A stretch of DNA of 64,000 nucleotides, taken from contig NZ_MSSV01000016.1 of NCBI RefSeq assembly GCF_002150505.1, positions 1 through 64,000 on the forward strand, in the 5' to 3' direction. Source of the DNA: Algoriphagus ratkowskyi. Lineage in GTDB: Bacteria; Bacteroidota; Bacteroidia; Cytophagales; Cyclobacteriaceae. Within the stretch, counting starts at the first letter, position 1, and every line of letters begins with the position of its first letter. The translations under genes and the position numbers were made by a program. The notes beneath the pieces are model-generated. The model was given only the letters and a program-made list of their open reading frames with translations, was not told the origin of the DNA and ran no database searches. Shown here piece after piece: positions 16,387 through 25,461 of this stretch.

Positions 16387-17724
16387 ATGGCCATATTAAC
16401 TAAAGAACAAGCAAAGCAAATTATAGATAAAGTACTTTCCTATTCGACGGCAGATGAGATGGAAGTATCCATCTTTGGAGGGCGAACAGGTAATATTCGT
16501 TATGCTAGAAATACAGTAAACACGAGTGGAGAAACGAATGAAATTCGTTTGAGTGTCAATTCGGTTTATGGCAAAAAAGTTGGTTCATCTTCTACAAACG
16601 AGATGGATGATGCTTCTTTGAAAAAATTAGTAGCTCGTGCGGAAGAAATAGCCAAGCTCGCTCCAGAAAACCCGGAGTATATGCCGATGCTAGGTCCTCA
16701 GACTTATCCTGATTCGACTACTTTCAGCCCGGCTACAGATAAGATCGATCCAGATTTCAGGGCACAGGTAGCTGCAGATAGTATTGGCATCACTCGAGGT
16801 GATGACCTTACGGCAGCAGGTTACTTGGAAGATTTTTCTGGATTTGTTGCGAGTGGAAATAGCAAAGGACAATTTAACTACAATACAAGTACTTCAGTTG
16901 ACTTTTCAGTGACTGTAAGAACTACAGATGGAAAAGGTTCTGGATACGCTATCAGAGATTTCAATGATGTCAGTCTATTGAGCTCCAAGGATGTGACGAA
17001 CATCGCGATGCAGAAAGCTCAGGCATCTTCCACCGCTCAGGCAATTGAACCGGGTAAATATACGGTGATTCTGGAGCCAACAGCTGCAGGAGATCTATTG
17101 AGCCTATTGACTCGAGGGTTTGATGCCAGAAGTGCAGATGAAGGAAGAAGCTTCATGAGTAAAAAGGGTGGAGGAACTCGTATTGGTGAGAAACTATTTG
17201 ATGAGCGCGTTACCATTACATCTGATCCTACAAATACGGAAATTCCGATGTCACCATGGGATGGTGATGGTTTGCCTAGACAAAAGACTACCTGGGTAGA
17301 AAATGGTGTAGTGAAAAATCTAGCCTATTCTCGCTATTGGGCAGAAAAACAAGGAGTAGCACCACTTTCAAGTGCTGGCGGAAGAGGATTTGGTGGAGGT
17401 GGATACATTTTTGCCGGAGGCGATGAATCTATTGCTGACATGATCAAAAGCACCGAAAGAGGTATCTTGGTTACGAGATTCTGGTATATCAGAGCTGTAG
17501 ATCCACAGACCTTGTTATTCACAGGTTTGACACGTGACGGTACTTTCTATATCGAGGATGGTAAAATCAAATTCCCGGTGAAGAACTTTAGATTCAATGA
17601 GAGCCCAATCATTATGCTTAATAACATCGAATCTATGGGTAAGCCACAACGAGTAGGAGGAAGCTTAATTCCGCCTATGAAGATTCGTGACTTTACCTTC
17701 ACTAGTTTATCAGACGCTGTTTAA
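16387..17724 (+). CDS. tldE: TldE/PmbA-type protease partner subunit
   Basis: The 445-residue protein aligns in plan with TldD/PmbA family members but lacks the HExxxH motif, as expected for the TldE partner. Recognisable segments are MEVSIFGGRTGNIRYARN, the TTDGKGSGYA turn, PGKYTVILEPTAAGDLL and the C-terminal NFRFNESPIIMLNNIESMG. It has no signal peptide, in contrast to the Tat-like leader of its partner, which raises the question of where the complex forms. It lies 16 bases after tldD and is followed by a long hairpin terminator. Confidence 0.88.
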   Translation: MAILTKEQAKQIIDKVLSYSTADEMEVSIFGGRTGNIRYARNTVNTSGETNEIRLSVNSVYGKKVGSSSTNEMDDASLKKLVARAEEIAKLAPENPEYMPMLGPQTYPDSTTFSPATDKIDPDFRAQVAADSIGITRGDDLTAAGYLEDFSGFVASGNSKGQFNYNTSTSVDFSVTVRTTDGKGSGYAIRDFNDVSLLSSKDVTNIAMQKAQASSTAQAIEPGKYTVILEPTAAGDLLSLLTRGFDARSADEGRSFMSKKGGGTRIGEKLFDERVTITSDPTNTEIPMSPWDGDGLPRQKTTWVENGVVKNLAYSRYWAEKQGVAPLSSAGGRGFGGGGYIFAGGDESIADMIKSTERGILVTRFWYIRAVDPQTLLFTGLTRDGTFYIEDGKIKFPVKNFRFNESPIIMLNNIESMGKPQRVGGSLIPPMKIRDFTFTSLSDAV

Positions 17725-17730
17725 GAAAGT

Positions 17731-17798
17731 ATTCAGTTTACAGTGATAACCTTTGAGGTTTTTTTATAAACCTCGAAGGTTTCATTGTTTACTGAATT
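17731..17798 (+). terminator. Long stem-loop after tldE
   Basis: Arms of about 30 bases pair imperfectly (ATTCAGTTTACAGTGATAAC... with ...TTCATTGTTTACTGAAT), with an inner perfect part ACCTTTGAGGTTT / AAACCTCGAAGGT. It begins 7 bases after the tldE stop. It probably terminates or stabilises the tldDE mRNA; the length is more than a minimal terminator needs. Confidence 0.65.
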
Positions 17799-17964
17799 TT
17801 CAGAATGCGGTATTCAGGTCACGAAAGAACAGCACTTCTCTTCGAAAAAAGATTGCTTCGGATATAGAAGGGATACTTCAAAAACGAACTTATAATTTAT
17901 CCTCGCAATGACGTAAGCTGCTGATTGATTACTTGAAACTGCTCATTGATAACTGCCAACTAAA

Positions 17965-18582
17965 ATGCAAGCCTTTTTCTTTACCAGAATAAAATACAAT
18001 TCCGGCAATTGGGATACAGATCAGCGTATGCCGATCAACTTGCTCAACTCTATCGTGGAGTACACTACAATTCCGGTAGATGAGAAAGAAAAAATAGTAG
18101 AGTTGAGTAGCAAAGAGATTTTCAAAAGTCCTTTTAGCTATATCAGCGGACATAAGTTGGTAGAGTTCTCCTCTGAAGAGCGTAGGAACTTCAAGACTTA
18201 TGTAGAAAATGGAGGCTTTGTCTTTGCCGATGATTGCAATCACGACATCGATGGGCTTTTCGCAAAATCCTTTGAGGCCGAGATGGCCAAAACCTTTGGA
18301 GAAGATGCGCTCCAAAAAATCCCCAATAATCACCCAATTTATTCAGCCTTCTTTGAATTCGAAGATGGCCCACCTCCCACCTCATTCGAGCTTAATGGTT
18401 GGGGGGATGACCTGATCCATGATTACTTGAAAGCAATTGTCGTAAATGGTAAAATCGGAGTTCTTTACAGCAACAAAGATTACGGCTGCGAATGGGATTA
18501 TGACTTCAGAAACAAGCGCTTCTTAAAAGTTGACAATACCAAGTTTGGTGTCAACATCGTGGTCTATGCATTAACACACTAA
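17965..18582 (+). CDS. DUF4159 domain-containing protein
   Basis: The 205-residue protein fits DUF4159: an N-terminal FFTRIKYNSGNWDTDQRMP strand-loop, the SGHKLVEFSSEERRNF segment, then GGFVFADDCNHDIDGLF and a C-terminal SNKDYGCEWDYD. The fold resembles the glutamine amidotransferase-like domain used by several MoxR-operon proteins. No signal peptide or membrane span is evident, so it is probably cytosolic or peripheral. It is the first gene of the MoxR operon, with only 2 bases to the MoxR start. Function is unknown; a role in MoxR-dependent envelope protein maturation is inferred from context. Confidence 0.82.
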   Translation: MQAFFFTRIKYNSGNWDTDQRMPINLLNSIVEYTTIPVDEKEKIVELSSKEIFKSPFSYISGHKLVEFSSEERRNFKTYVENGGFVFADDCNHDIDGLFAKSFEAEMAKTFGEDALQKIPNNHPIYSAFFEFEDGPPPTSFELNGWGDDLIHDYLKAIVVNGKIGVLYSNKDYGCEWDYDFRNKRFLKVDNTKFGVNIVVYALTH

Positions 18583-18584
18583 TT

Positions 18585-19583
18585 TTGGAAAACACAGATT
18601 TAACAGCCTATAAAGAGCTTGTCGGGAGAATCCCACAACTCAAAACTGAAATAGCTAAAGTCATCGTCGGTCAAGAATCTGTGATCGAAGAAATCATCAT
18701 CACGCTTCTTGCGGGAGGTCACTGTCTTTTGGAGGGAGTGCCGGGCTTGGCGAAGACTCTGATGGTTAATTCTCTTTCTCAGGGAATGGACTTGAATTTC
18801 AAACGAATTCAGTTTACGCCTGATCTGATGCCTGGTGATATCTTGGGTACGGAGATATTGGAAGAAGACCATGAGACCGGAAAGAAGTTCTTCCAGTTCA
18901 ACCGTGGGCCAATTTTTGCCAATATGGTGTTGGCAGATGAGATCAACCGAACTCCACCGAAAACTCAAGCTGCATTGCTTGAAGCGATGCAGGAGAAAAT
19001 AGTGACTTATGGTGGACAGCAGCATCCATTACCAGTTCCTTTTTTGATTATCGCTACGCAAAATCCTATCGAGCAAGCAGGAACCTATCCATTGCCAGAA
19101 GCACAGCTTGACCGCTTTCTTTTATACATCAAATTAGGCTACCCATCAGAGCAGGAGGAATTAGATGTTTTGGAACGGACAACCGGAACTTATAGCGGCA
19201 AACCTGAAGTGGTCTTCACTGGACGGGACATTCAGAATCTGCAAAAACTCACTAGGGAAGTTCATATAGATTCTCATCTATTGGTTTACATCAATAAGTT
19301 GATTCGGGCGACACGCCCTGATGATTCAAAAATACAATCCGTGATAGATTACGTGGAGTGGGGAGCAGGTACCCGAGCAGGACAAGCATTAATTCTTTGC
19401 TCCAAAGCTAGAGCTCTGGTGAAAGGAAGGTATGCTGTAACTCCAGAGGATATTAAGACACTTGCTTACCCAGTGCTGAGACATAGACTTTCGCTACACT
19501 TCAGAGCAGAAGCTGAAAATATCCATGCTGACGCGGTCATCGCTAAAATCCTCGAAGCGCTACCAATCCATGCAAGCAAGTAA
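18585..19583 (+). CDS. MoxR family AAA+ ATPase
   Basis: The 332-residue ATPase starts at a TTG just after the DUF4159 stop; the start is chosen because MENTDLTAYKELVGRIPQL aligns with the expected N-terminus and no ATG is near. Walker A is GVPGLAKT, Walker B/MCM loop LADEINRTPPKTQAALLEAM, sensor 1 IATQNPIEQAGTYPLPEAQLDR (quoted in part by family), and the C-terminal lid contains VTPEDIKTLAYPVLRHRL. MoxR proteins act as chaperones for assembly of metal or membrane complexes, usually with DUF58/vWA partners, as here. The 3' end overlaps the DUF58 start by 14 bases. Confidence 0.93.
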   Translation: MENTDLTAYKELVGRIPQLKTEIAKVIVGQESVIEEIIITLLAGGHCLLEGVPGLAKTLMVNSLSQGMDLNFKRIQFTPDLMPGDILGTEILEEDHETGKKFFQFNRGPIFANMVLADEINRTPPKTQAALLEAMQEKIVTYGGQQHPLPVPFLIIATQNPIEQAGTYPLPEAQLDRFLLYIKLGYPSEQEELDVLERTTGTYSGKPEVVFTGRDIQNLQKLTREVHIDSHLLVYINKLIRATRPDDSKIQSVIDYVEWGAGTRAGQALILCSKARALVKGRYAVTPEDIKTLAYPVLRHRLSLHFRAEAENIHADAVIAKILEALPIHASK

Positions 19584-20439
19584 TCTGGAAATCATCAAAC
19601 TCAACAACTTGAAGTTGGCCGCAAAGATTATCAGCGAGCAACTCAAGAATGGCGTCCATCTAGGCAAGCGCGTAGGAGTGGGATCTGAGTTTGAGCAGTA
19701 CAGGTATTACGAGCCTGGAGATGATCCCAAACGCATCGACTGGAAGTACTTTTCGCGTTCAGGAAAACACATGATCAAAGAATCTCAAACAGAGAGCCAT
19801 TTGCACGTGCGTGTGATGCTTGATTTGTCTGGATCGATGAACTACGAGGAAAATGGAATTAGACGCTTAGACTACGCTAAAAACCTTATTGCTTCGCTTG
19901 CTTACCTAGCGAATCAGCAAGGAGATGCATTGAGCTATTTTACCTGCCAAGAGGGGAGAGTGGAGAAGAAGGTTGCTGAATCCCCAAAGGCTTTTCAACG
20001 CATGCTTTATTTTTTGGAAAAGGATAAGGCATCGGGCAGTTGGCCGGTGGAGAGGCAGGACTTCCCAGCATTGAAAAGTAAGCAAAAGGAATTGGTGATC
20101 TTGGTTTCTGATTTCTTGCAAAAAGATAACGAGTGGATAGATATCATAGAACAAATGAGACACCCCAAAAAAGAGATCGTGTTATTTCAGATTTTGGGAA
20201 AGCAGGAGGAGAAATTTGAACTCAAGGGAAATTTCAATTTTCATGATTTAGAGTCTGACCACAAGATTATTTTGGATAAAAAAGCGATAGAGAAAACCTA
20301 TAATGAGTCTATAACTTCTTACTTATCAGAATTCAAACAGTCGTTACTTCTACCTCAAGTTCACTTATTTCAAGTGCGATTGACAGATTCAATCGCCGGT
20401 GTGATCAGTAAGTTTCTCTCCGAAAGATCCCTATCCTGA
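19570..20439 (+). CDS. DUF58 domain-containing protein with vWA-like fold
   Basis: The 289-residue protein has the signature DUF58 segment YRYYEPGDDPKRIDWKYFSR, followed by a vWA-like fold whose MIDAS is DLSGSMNY. The ATG at 19570 is inside the MoxR gene; the longer frame beginning at 19525 would overlap MoxR by 59 bases and is less likely. It is the standard partner of MoxR ATPases and is predicted to be cytosolic or membrane-peripheral. The stop overlaps the next ATG by one base (TGATG). Confidence 0.9.
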   Translation: MQASNLEIIKLNNLKLAAKIISEQLKNGVHLGKRVGVGSEFEQYRYYEPGDDPKRIDWKYFSRSGKHMIKESQTESHLHVRVMLDLSGSMNYEENGIRRLDYAKNLIASLAYLANQQGDALSYFTCQEGRVEKKVAESPKAFQRMLYFLEKDKASGSWPVERQDFPALKSKQKELVILVSDFLQKDNEWIDIIEQMRHPKKEIVLFQILGKQEEKFELKGNFNFHDLESDHKIILDKKAIEKTYNESITSYLSEFKQSLLLPQVHLFQVRLTDSIAGVISKFLSERSLS

Positions 20440-21611
20440 TGCAATTTCTTCAACCCATATTACTCTGGGGTTTGCTGGGAATCAGCATTCCAATCCTTAT
20501 CCATCTCTGGAAAGGCAAGCAAGGAAAGGTAATCCATTGGGCAGCTATGCATTGGCTCTCCACGGAGGAAAGTTCTGTGGCAAAAGGGATTCGATTAGAG
20601 AATATATTGGTGCTATTGCTACGGATCTTGATGCTCGTTTTGCTCGTGTTACTGCTCAGTCAGCTGTTTTTCACAGAACAGAGCAAGGTAGCTGAAGATC
20701 GAATTATTCACTTGGTTCAGCCGAATAGACAGATCACAGAAGAGTTTAAATTCGAGCTTCAGCAAGCCTTTGAAAATGGTCAAGAAGTCTTTTGGATGGA
20801 TGACAATCTGTCACCCATAGAAAATATAGATGATTTAGAATCAGATGGTAAGGTAAATTCAATTCAAGCCTCACTTAATAATATCCCAGCTACTTCTACC
20901 CAACTGAATCTCTACTTGAGTAACTCCCAAAATGCACTGAAATCTGAGTTTTACCTCAGTCCAATCAAGCCAAACCTACTATTGGGAAGTGCTGACTTCT
21001 CAGAGTTGCCCAAGCAGATGATCTCAGTAGAAGGAGGAAAAGAACTCTATATTAATGAAAAGGGTCTTCTGGATTCATTACCGGATGAAGGCAATGGTGC
21101 CAAATCAGTTGCTTTGAAGAAGGAAGATTTCGCTTACTTTTTGGGTGAAATATCGAATGCAGAGCAAGTATTTATCAAGGCTTCGCTAGATGCGATTCGA
21201 GATATTTATGGATTTAATTTCTTGGAAATTGATCAGATCCGGGATGCAAATTTGGTTTTCGACAGTCAATTACCGGCGGAAAACAGCAGTGATAAACTCT
21301 ATTTTATCTCTGGTACTTTCTCCTTTTCGGAGGCTTCAAATGTGGTTTCCTTTTCTGATCAACTCGACTTTGAGCATGCAGAATTGGTGCAAACAGGTAA
21401 GTTGCCTGAAGTGATTTTGGAGAGATTTTTGGCATTTTTAGGAGTTGAAAAACATGATATTGCCTTAAGTAAATCTCAACTTGAGCGTAGATTTTTAGTT
21501 AAAAATCACGTCGGTCAAGACAAGAAAGCTAATACCAATATGCTTCTTTTGGGACTTTTTATTCTTTGTTATGGAGCTGAAAGATACCTTGCAAATCGTC
21601 AAAGGATATGA
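20439..21611 (+). CDS. BatA-N domain membrane protein
   Basis: The 390-residue protein begins with the BatA/aerotolerance N-terminal domain: a first membrane helix FLQPILLWGLLGISIPILIH and the HLWKGK turn, then a second helix around residues 52-78. The middle region is predicted extracytoplasmic with no vWA MIDAS, and a final helix (LLLGLFILCYGAERYL) ends the protein. In Bacteroidota such proteins are encoded with MoxR and DUF58 and are linked to envelope or oxidative-stress functions, but the mechanism is not established. It overlaps the next gene by 4 bases (ATGA). Confidence 0.8.
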   Translation: MQFLQPILLWGLLGISIPILIHLWKGKQGKVIHWAAMHWLSTEESSVAKGIRLENILVLLLRILMLVLLVLLLSQLFFTEQSKVAEDRIIHLVQPNRQITEEFKFELQQAFENGQEVFWMDDNLSPIENIDDLESDGKVNSIQASLNNIPATSTQLNLYLSNSQNALKSEFYLSPIKPNLLLGSADFSELPKQMISVEGGKELYINEKGLLDSLPDEGNGAKSVALKKEDFAYFLGEISNAEQVFIKASLDAIRDIYGFNFLEIDQIRDANLVFDSQLPAENSSDKLYFISGTFSFSEASNVVSFSDQLDFEHAELVQTGKLPEVILERFLAFLGVEKHDIALSKSQLERRFLVKNHVGQDKKANTNMLLLGLFILCYGAERYLANRQRI

Positions 21612-23779
21612 GTATAGTCGAACACTACATCGCCAAAATTGAGCTGCAACTCCGAGTGCAGGCAGGTCTCAAAGCAGTGCTTTCTGGTTTGGTAATAGGT
21701 GTGTTTTCTATGGTTTTTTTTGCATCAAATCTCCTTGTAGGGCTTCTTGCTTTGGTAGGATTTCTGATAGCTGGGTACTTTTTAGGATTGTTCCAAAGTA
21801 AGAGAATTCAAGCAATTCGGGTGATGCATGAGCAGTTCCCAACGCTGGAATTTAGTTTGGAATTACTCGAAAAACCCACCAAAAACATAGCCGAGCAATT
21901 GCAATGGGAGCGTGTGAATTCGTCCTTTCAAGGAGGCAAAATCCATCTTTGGTACAAAAAAATCGGGTACTATCTGATTGCCTTATTACTAGCAATCGGT
22001 GTATATAGTCTTACCTTTTTGAGTTTTAAAGCCGAGAAATCTCCTACAATTCAAGCTGAAATAGGAGATAAAACAGAAGCATTTACTGTAGCTAATTCGC
22101 CTGTAGAGATGACATCTGCACAAGTGACCATCATTCCTCCAGGCTATACCGGCTTGCCAAAACTGAGTCAATCCAACCTTGATATCAAGGTGCTCAAGGG
22201 TTCTAGGATTGAGTGGGTGATTTCTCTTGCTAACGCTCAGGATGCTGACTTAGAGCTGATCAATATCAATGGAGAGGGATTAGCATTCGGCAGGCAAGAA
22301 GATCGTTATGTCCTTCGGGATCAGGTGATTAATTCAGGGATTTATGCTCTTCAAGCGAGCAAATCAGGTGTAGTCGTTTACAAAACTGAGTATTATCCGC
22401 TTGAAGCTATAGACGATTTGGCCCCTGTGATTGTACCTACTGAGAAGGAGGTTTACAAGTACCATTTTGCTAAAGACCTGAAAATCATCAATGTCACAGC
22501 CAAAGTGACTGATGATTTTGTGGTTAAGGAGGTTTATCTGGTTGCAACTTTAGCTAGGGGATCTGGAGAGAATGTGCGGTTCAGAGAAAGTCGAATAGCG
22601 ATATCAAACACCAATTTTAAGTCTGCTGATCTCAGTGTAAAACTTGATTTGAATTCTTTTGAATTCAGCCCAGGGGATGAATTGTATTACTATTGGGCGG
22701 CTATGGACAATAAATCTCCAGACCCTAATTTTTCACGATCTGACACTTATTTTCTCAATTATGTGGATTCTACGGGTGTAACTGAGACTGACTTAATAGG
22801 AATGGCGATTCATGTGATGCCTGAATATTTCCGAAGTCAGCGACAGATTATCATTGATACTGAAAAGCTCTTAGCAAGTAAAAAAAGCAAAACTGAAAAG
22901 GAGTATAACTCTACTTCAAATGGGATAGGAGCCGATCAAAAAGTACTCAGAATGCGGTATGGACAGTTTCTAGGGGAGGAATATTCAGAACCACAAGATG
23001 GCTCAGAGCCTGTGGATTTTCTCAATGGGCACGATCATGATCACAGCAGCCATGCAGCTGGAATGCATGAAACTCCTACAGGGCCGGAATTGTCGGGGGA
23101 AGAAAAAGCTGAGGTGGATAGTATCAGAAATTCAGGTGATGATGGTTTGGGTGGTCTGATGAATTCATTTCTTAACACTACTCAAAACAAGGCTCAAGCT
23201 GAGGTGGATGAGGTTTCTTCGATTGCTTTGTTGAAAATGGCAATTGAGGAAATGTGGGAATCTGAACTTCACCTGAGGCTTTTGGAACCTGAAAAAGCCT
23301 TACCATTTCAATACAAAGCGCTGGAATATTTGAAAACCGTGCAGCAGAAATCAAGAGCCTATGTGAAAAGATCAGGCTTTGATCCGCCACCTCTGAAGCA
23401 GGAGGAGAAGCGGCTGACAGGTGAATTGGAGGATTTAAAGGCCCAATTAGATAAGGAGCAGATGATATTAGAAGGGCAATTGGCTCCTCTGGCAGCAAAA
23501 ATTTTGGGTTTACTGCCCAAGCAGCAGCTCTCGGCATCTGATAAAGTAGCTGTGCAGCAATTTGGAGAGCTCTGGACTGCTCGAATGAACTATTCAGGAA
23601 TACAGGATTGGTCAGTCTTGTTGAGACTTCAAGAACTCTCTGCTGGTAAAATTACTGAGGAAGGAAAGAAGGAGTTATATCAAAAACTTAATCCATTAGT
23701 TATCAAAAACAGTGGTGTCAATTCCTCTTTTCTCAAACAAAAAGAATTAGAAAAAGCCTTTTGGAGTAAGCTACAATGA
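21608..23779 (+). CDS. Large MoxR-operon membrane protein (DUF4175-like)
   Basis: The 723-residue protein has two closely spaced N-terminal helices (about 20-60) and another near 118-140, then a long extracytoplasmic region with Ig-like stretches (around 160-290 and 300-390) and a helical C-terminal half rich in Lys, Glu and Gln. This resembles DUF4175-type proteins of MoxR operons. A His-rich segment, GHDHDHSSHAAGMH (about residues 474-487), may bind metal. Start and stop overlap the neighbours by 4 bases each, so expression is coupled. Specific activity is unknown. Confidence 0.72.
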   Translation: MSIVEHYIAKIELQLRVQAGLKAVLSGLVIGVFSMVFFASNLLVGLLALVGFLIAGYFLGLFQSKRIQAIRVMHEQFPTLEFSLELLEKPTKNIAEQLQWERVNSSFQGGKIHLWYKKIGYYLIALLLAIGVYSLTFLSFKAEKSPTIQAEIGDKTEAFTVANSPVEMTSAQVTIIPPGYTGLPKLSQSNLDIKVLKGSRIEWVISLANAQDADLELININGEGLAFGRQEDRYVLRDQVINSGIYALQASKSGVVVYKTEYYPLEAIDDLAPVIVPTEKEVYKYHFAKDLKIINVTAKVTDDFVVKEVYLVATLARGSGENVRFRESRIAISNTNFKSADLSVKLDLNSFEFSPGDELYYYWAAMDNKSPDPNFSRSDTYFLNYVDSTGVTETDLIGMAIHVMPEYFRSQRQIIIDTEKLLASKKSKTEKEYNSTSNGIGADQKVLRMRYGQFLGEEYSEPQDGSEPVDFLNGHDHDHSSHAAGMHETPTGPELSGEEKAEVDSIRNSGDDGLGGLMNSFLNTTQNKAQAEVDEVSSIALLKMAIEEMWESELHLRLLEPEKALPFQYKALEYLKTVQQKSRAYVKRSGFDPPPLKQEEKRLTGELEDLKAQLDKEQMILEGQLAPLAAKILGLLPKQQLSASDKVAVQQFGELWTARMNYSGIQDWSVLLRLQELSAGKITEEGKKELYQKLNPLVIKNSGVNSSFLKQKELEKAFWSKLQ

Positions 23780-25395
23780 TTCAATTTGAACCTTTAGTAT
23801 CTGGGATTTGGTCCTGGCTTTTCGCTGGGATGATGCTGCTTATCTTAAGCTTCCAACTAGTCTGGGTTCTTAAATCCAGTTTATCGTTGGGTAGAAAGAC
23901 AGCTAGAATTGCTTTGAATACACTTTTAGCGCTAGTATTGATTGCTTATGTTTTTCAGCCAGTTTGGAAGTCAATCAAGCCGGAACAAGGTGTTATAGTG
24001 TATGCTTCTAATGTAGTTAAGGAAGATATTTCTTTTTGGAAAGATAGTCTGAACATCAAAAAAGCAATAACTATCCAAAAATATACGGGTGAAGGAAATC
24101 CGGTCTATTTGATTGGAACTGAATTTTCCAGTACTGATTTATTGGAAATTGGTAGAAAAGATATTCATTGGATAGGGGAAAATGAACTGAATTCAATTTC
24201 TTATCTGGAATGGAAAGGAATACTTCGCCAAGGTGAAAATCAGACAGTTGCGGGAAGGATTGAAAAACAAGATTCTGTTACTGTATCCCTTTCCCAGCAA
24301 GGTGTATTAGTATCTGAAACTATCTTGATTCCTAATTCAGGGAGTTTTAAACTTGAATTCCCAACACGAGTCCTTGGGAAAAATGAGCTGGATTTAATGG
24401 TGAATGATAGTTTGTATGGATCTGTCAACTTTTTTGCGACAGCTAAAATGCCAATTCGGTATAACTTGAAATTTGCGTTTCCTGATCCTGATGTTCGGTT
24501 CTTGAGTCAATATCTTGTCAACTCTGGAGAGAACATCACTGAGCGGATCGATATCTCAAAAAATGTTGCTATTCACTCGGGAATTGCTACGACGGATTCA
24601 CTTCAATTTCTGATTATCGACCCGAGTCAATTGGCTGAAAAAGCAACTCAAGAGGCAATTAAGGCTGGAGCTTCCGTTTTGCTGATTAATATAAATGAAG
24701 TCGGTAATGATATTTCAGCGATAAATAAGGCTTTCGAAACTAGTTTTAAAACCAAACGAATTACTTCAGAAGAGCGTAGAGATATAGAGTCAGATCTTGA
24801 CGCTGAGCCATTTGCGTTTGAAACTCTGATAGCCCAAAAATTATTTTATGAAAATGCAGTTGCAGTCCAGCAAATCGGAAATTCCAAAGTTGGTGTAAGT
24901 TTATTGGGGAAGACTTTTCCGATCAAATTGGCCGGAGATAGTATACGATATCAAGCGATTTGGCAGAAAATTCTAGGAGCAATGATGCCTCAGGAATCTG
25001 GTGCTGTTCAGATCACTCAACCTGTTTTCATGGGATTAAAGGCTGAAATTCAAGTGAATCAAGCGGAGTTTCTAGATGATTTTGTAGCGATTGAATCTGA
25101 TTCAGTTTTTCTTCAGCAATCACTTATCAACCCTTTTTCTAAATCAGGAAGCTTTATCAGCTTAGATTCAGGATGGGTATCGATAGGAGATAGCTTAGAA
25201 TTCTATAGCTATGGCGCAGCAGAATGGCCAAGTCTGAGAGCTTCAAAGTTGAGAGCAGATTTTTTAACGGAGTATTCCAAAAAAGCTATTATTTCACAAG
25301 ATTTGGATTTTAAAAGGAAGATTTCAGACTGGGTTTGGTTAAGCTTATTTTTAGCTCTGTTGACAATGGTCTGGGTGGAGCCTAAGGTTAGATAG
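23776..25395 (+). CDS. Membrane protein closing the MoxR operon
   Basis: The 539-residue protein has two N-terminal helices (about residues 13-33 and 44-64), a long extracytoplasmic domain, and one C-terminal helix (WVWLSLFLALLTMVWVEP). The layout matches the final BatA-like membrane component of Bacteroidota MoxR operons, in which an amidotransferase-like fold replaces a vWA domain. I see no MIDAS motif and no catalytic residues. It overlaps the preceding gene by 4 bases and converges on a TauE/SafE gene after 66 bases. Confidence 0.65.
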   Translation: MIQFEPLVSGIWSWLFAGMMLLILSFQLVWVLKSSLSLGRKTARIALNTLLALVLIAYVFQPVWKSIKPEQGVIVYASNVVKEDISFWKDSLNIKKAITIQKYTGEGNPVYLIGTEFSSTDLLEIGRKDIHWIGENELNSISYLEWKGILRQGENQTVAGRIEKQDSVTVSLSQQGVLVSETILIPNSGSFKLEFPTRVLGKNELDLMVNDSLYGSVNFFATAKMPIRYNLKFAFPDPDVRFLSQYLVNSGENITERIDISKNVAIHSGIATTDSLQFLIIDPSQLAEKATQEAIKAGASVLLININEVGNDISAINKAFETSFKTKRITSEERRDIESDLDAEPFAFETLIAQKLFYENAVAVQQIGNSKVGVSLLGKTFPIKLAGDSIRYQAIWQKILGAMMPQESGAVQITQPVFMGLKAEIQVNQAEFLDDFVAIESDSVFLQQSLINPFSKSGSFISLDSGWVSIGDSLEFYSYGAAEWPSLRASKLRADFLTEYSKKAIISQDLDFKRKISDWVWLSLFLALLTMVWVEPKVR

Positions 25396-25461
25396 ACATT
25401 TAATACAAAATGTTTTTGCGTGGTACAAAAATTCAAACTGTTTTTAATAGAAAACAATCGC

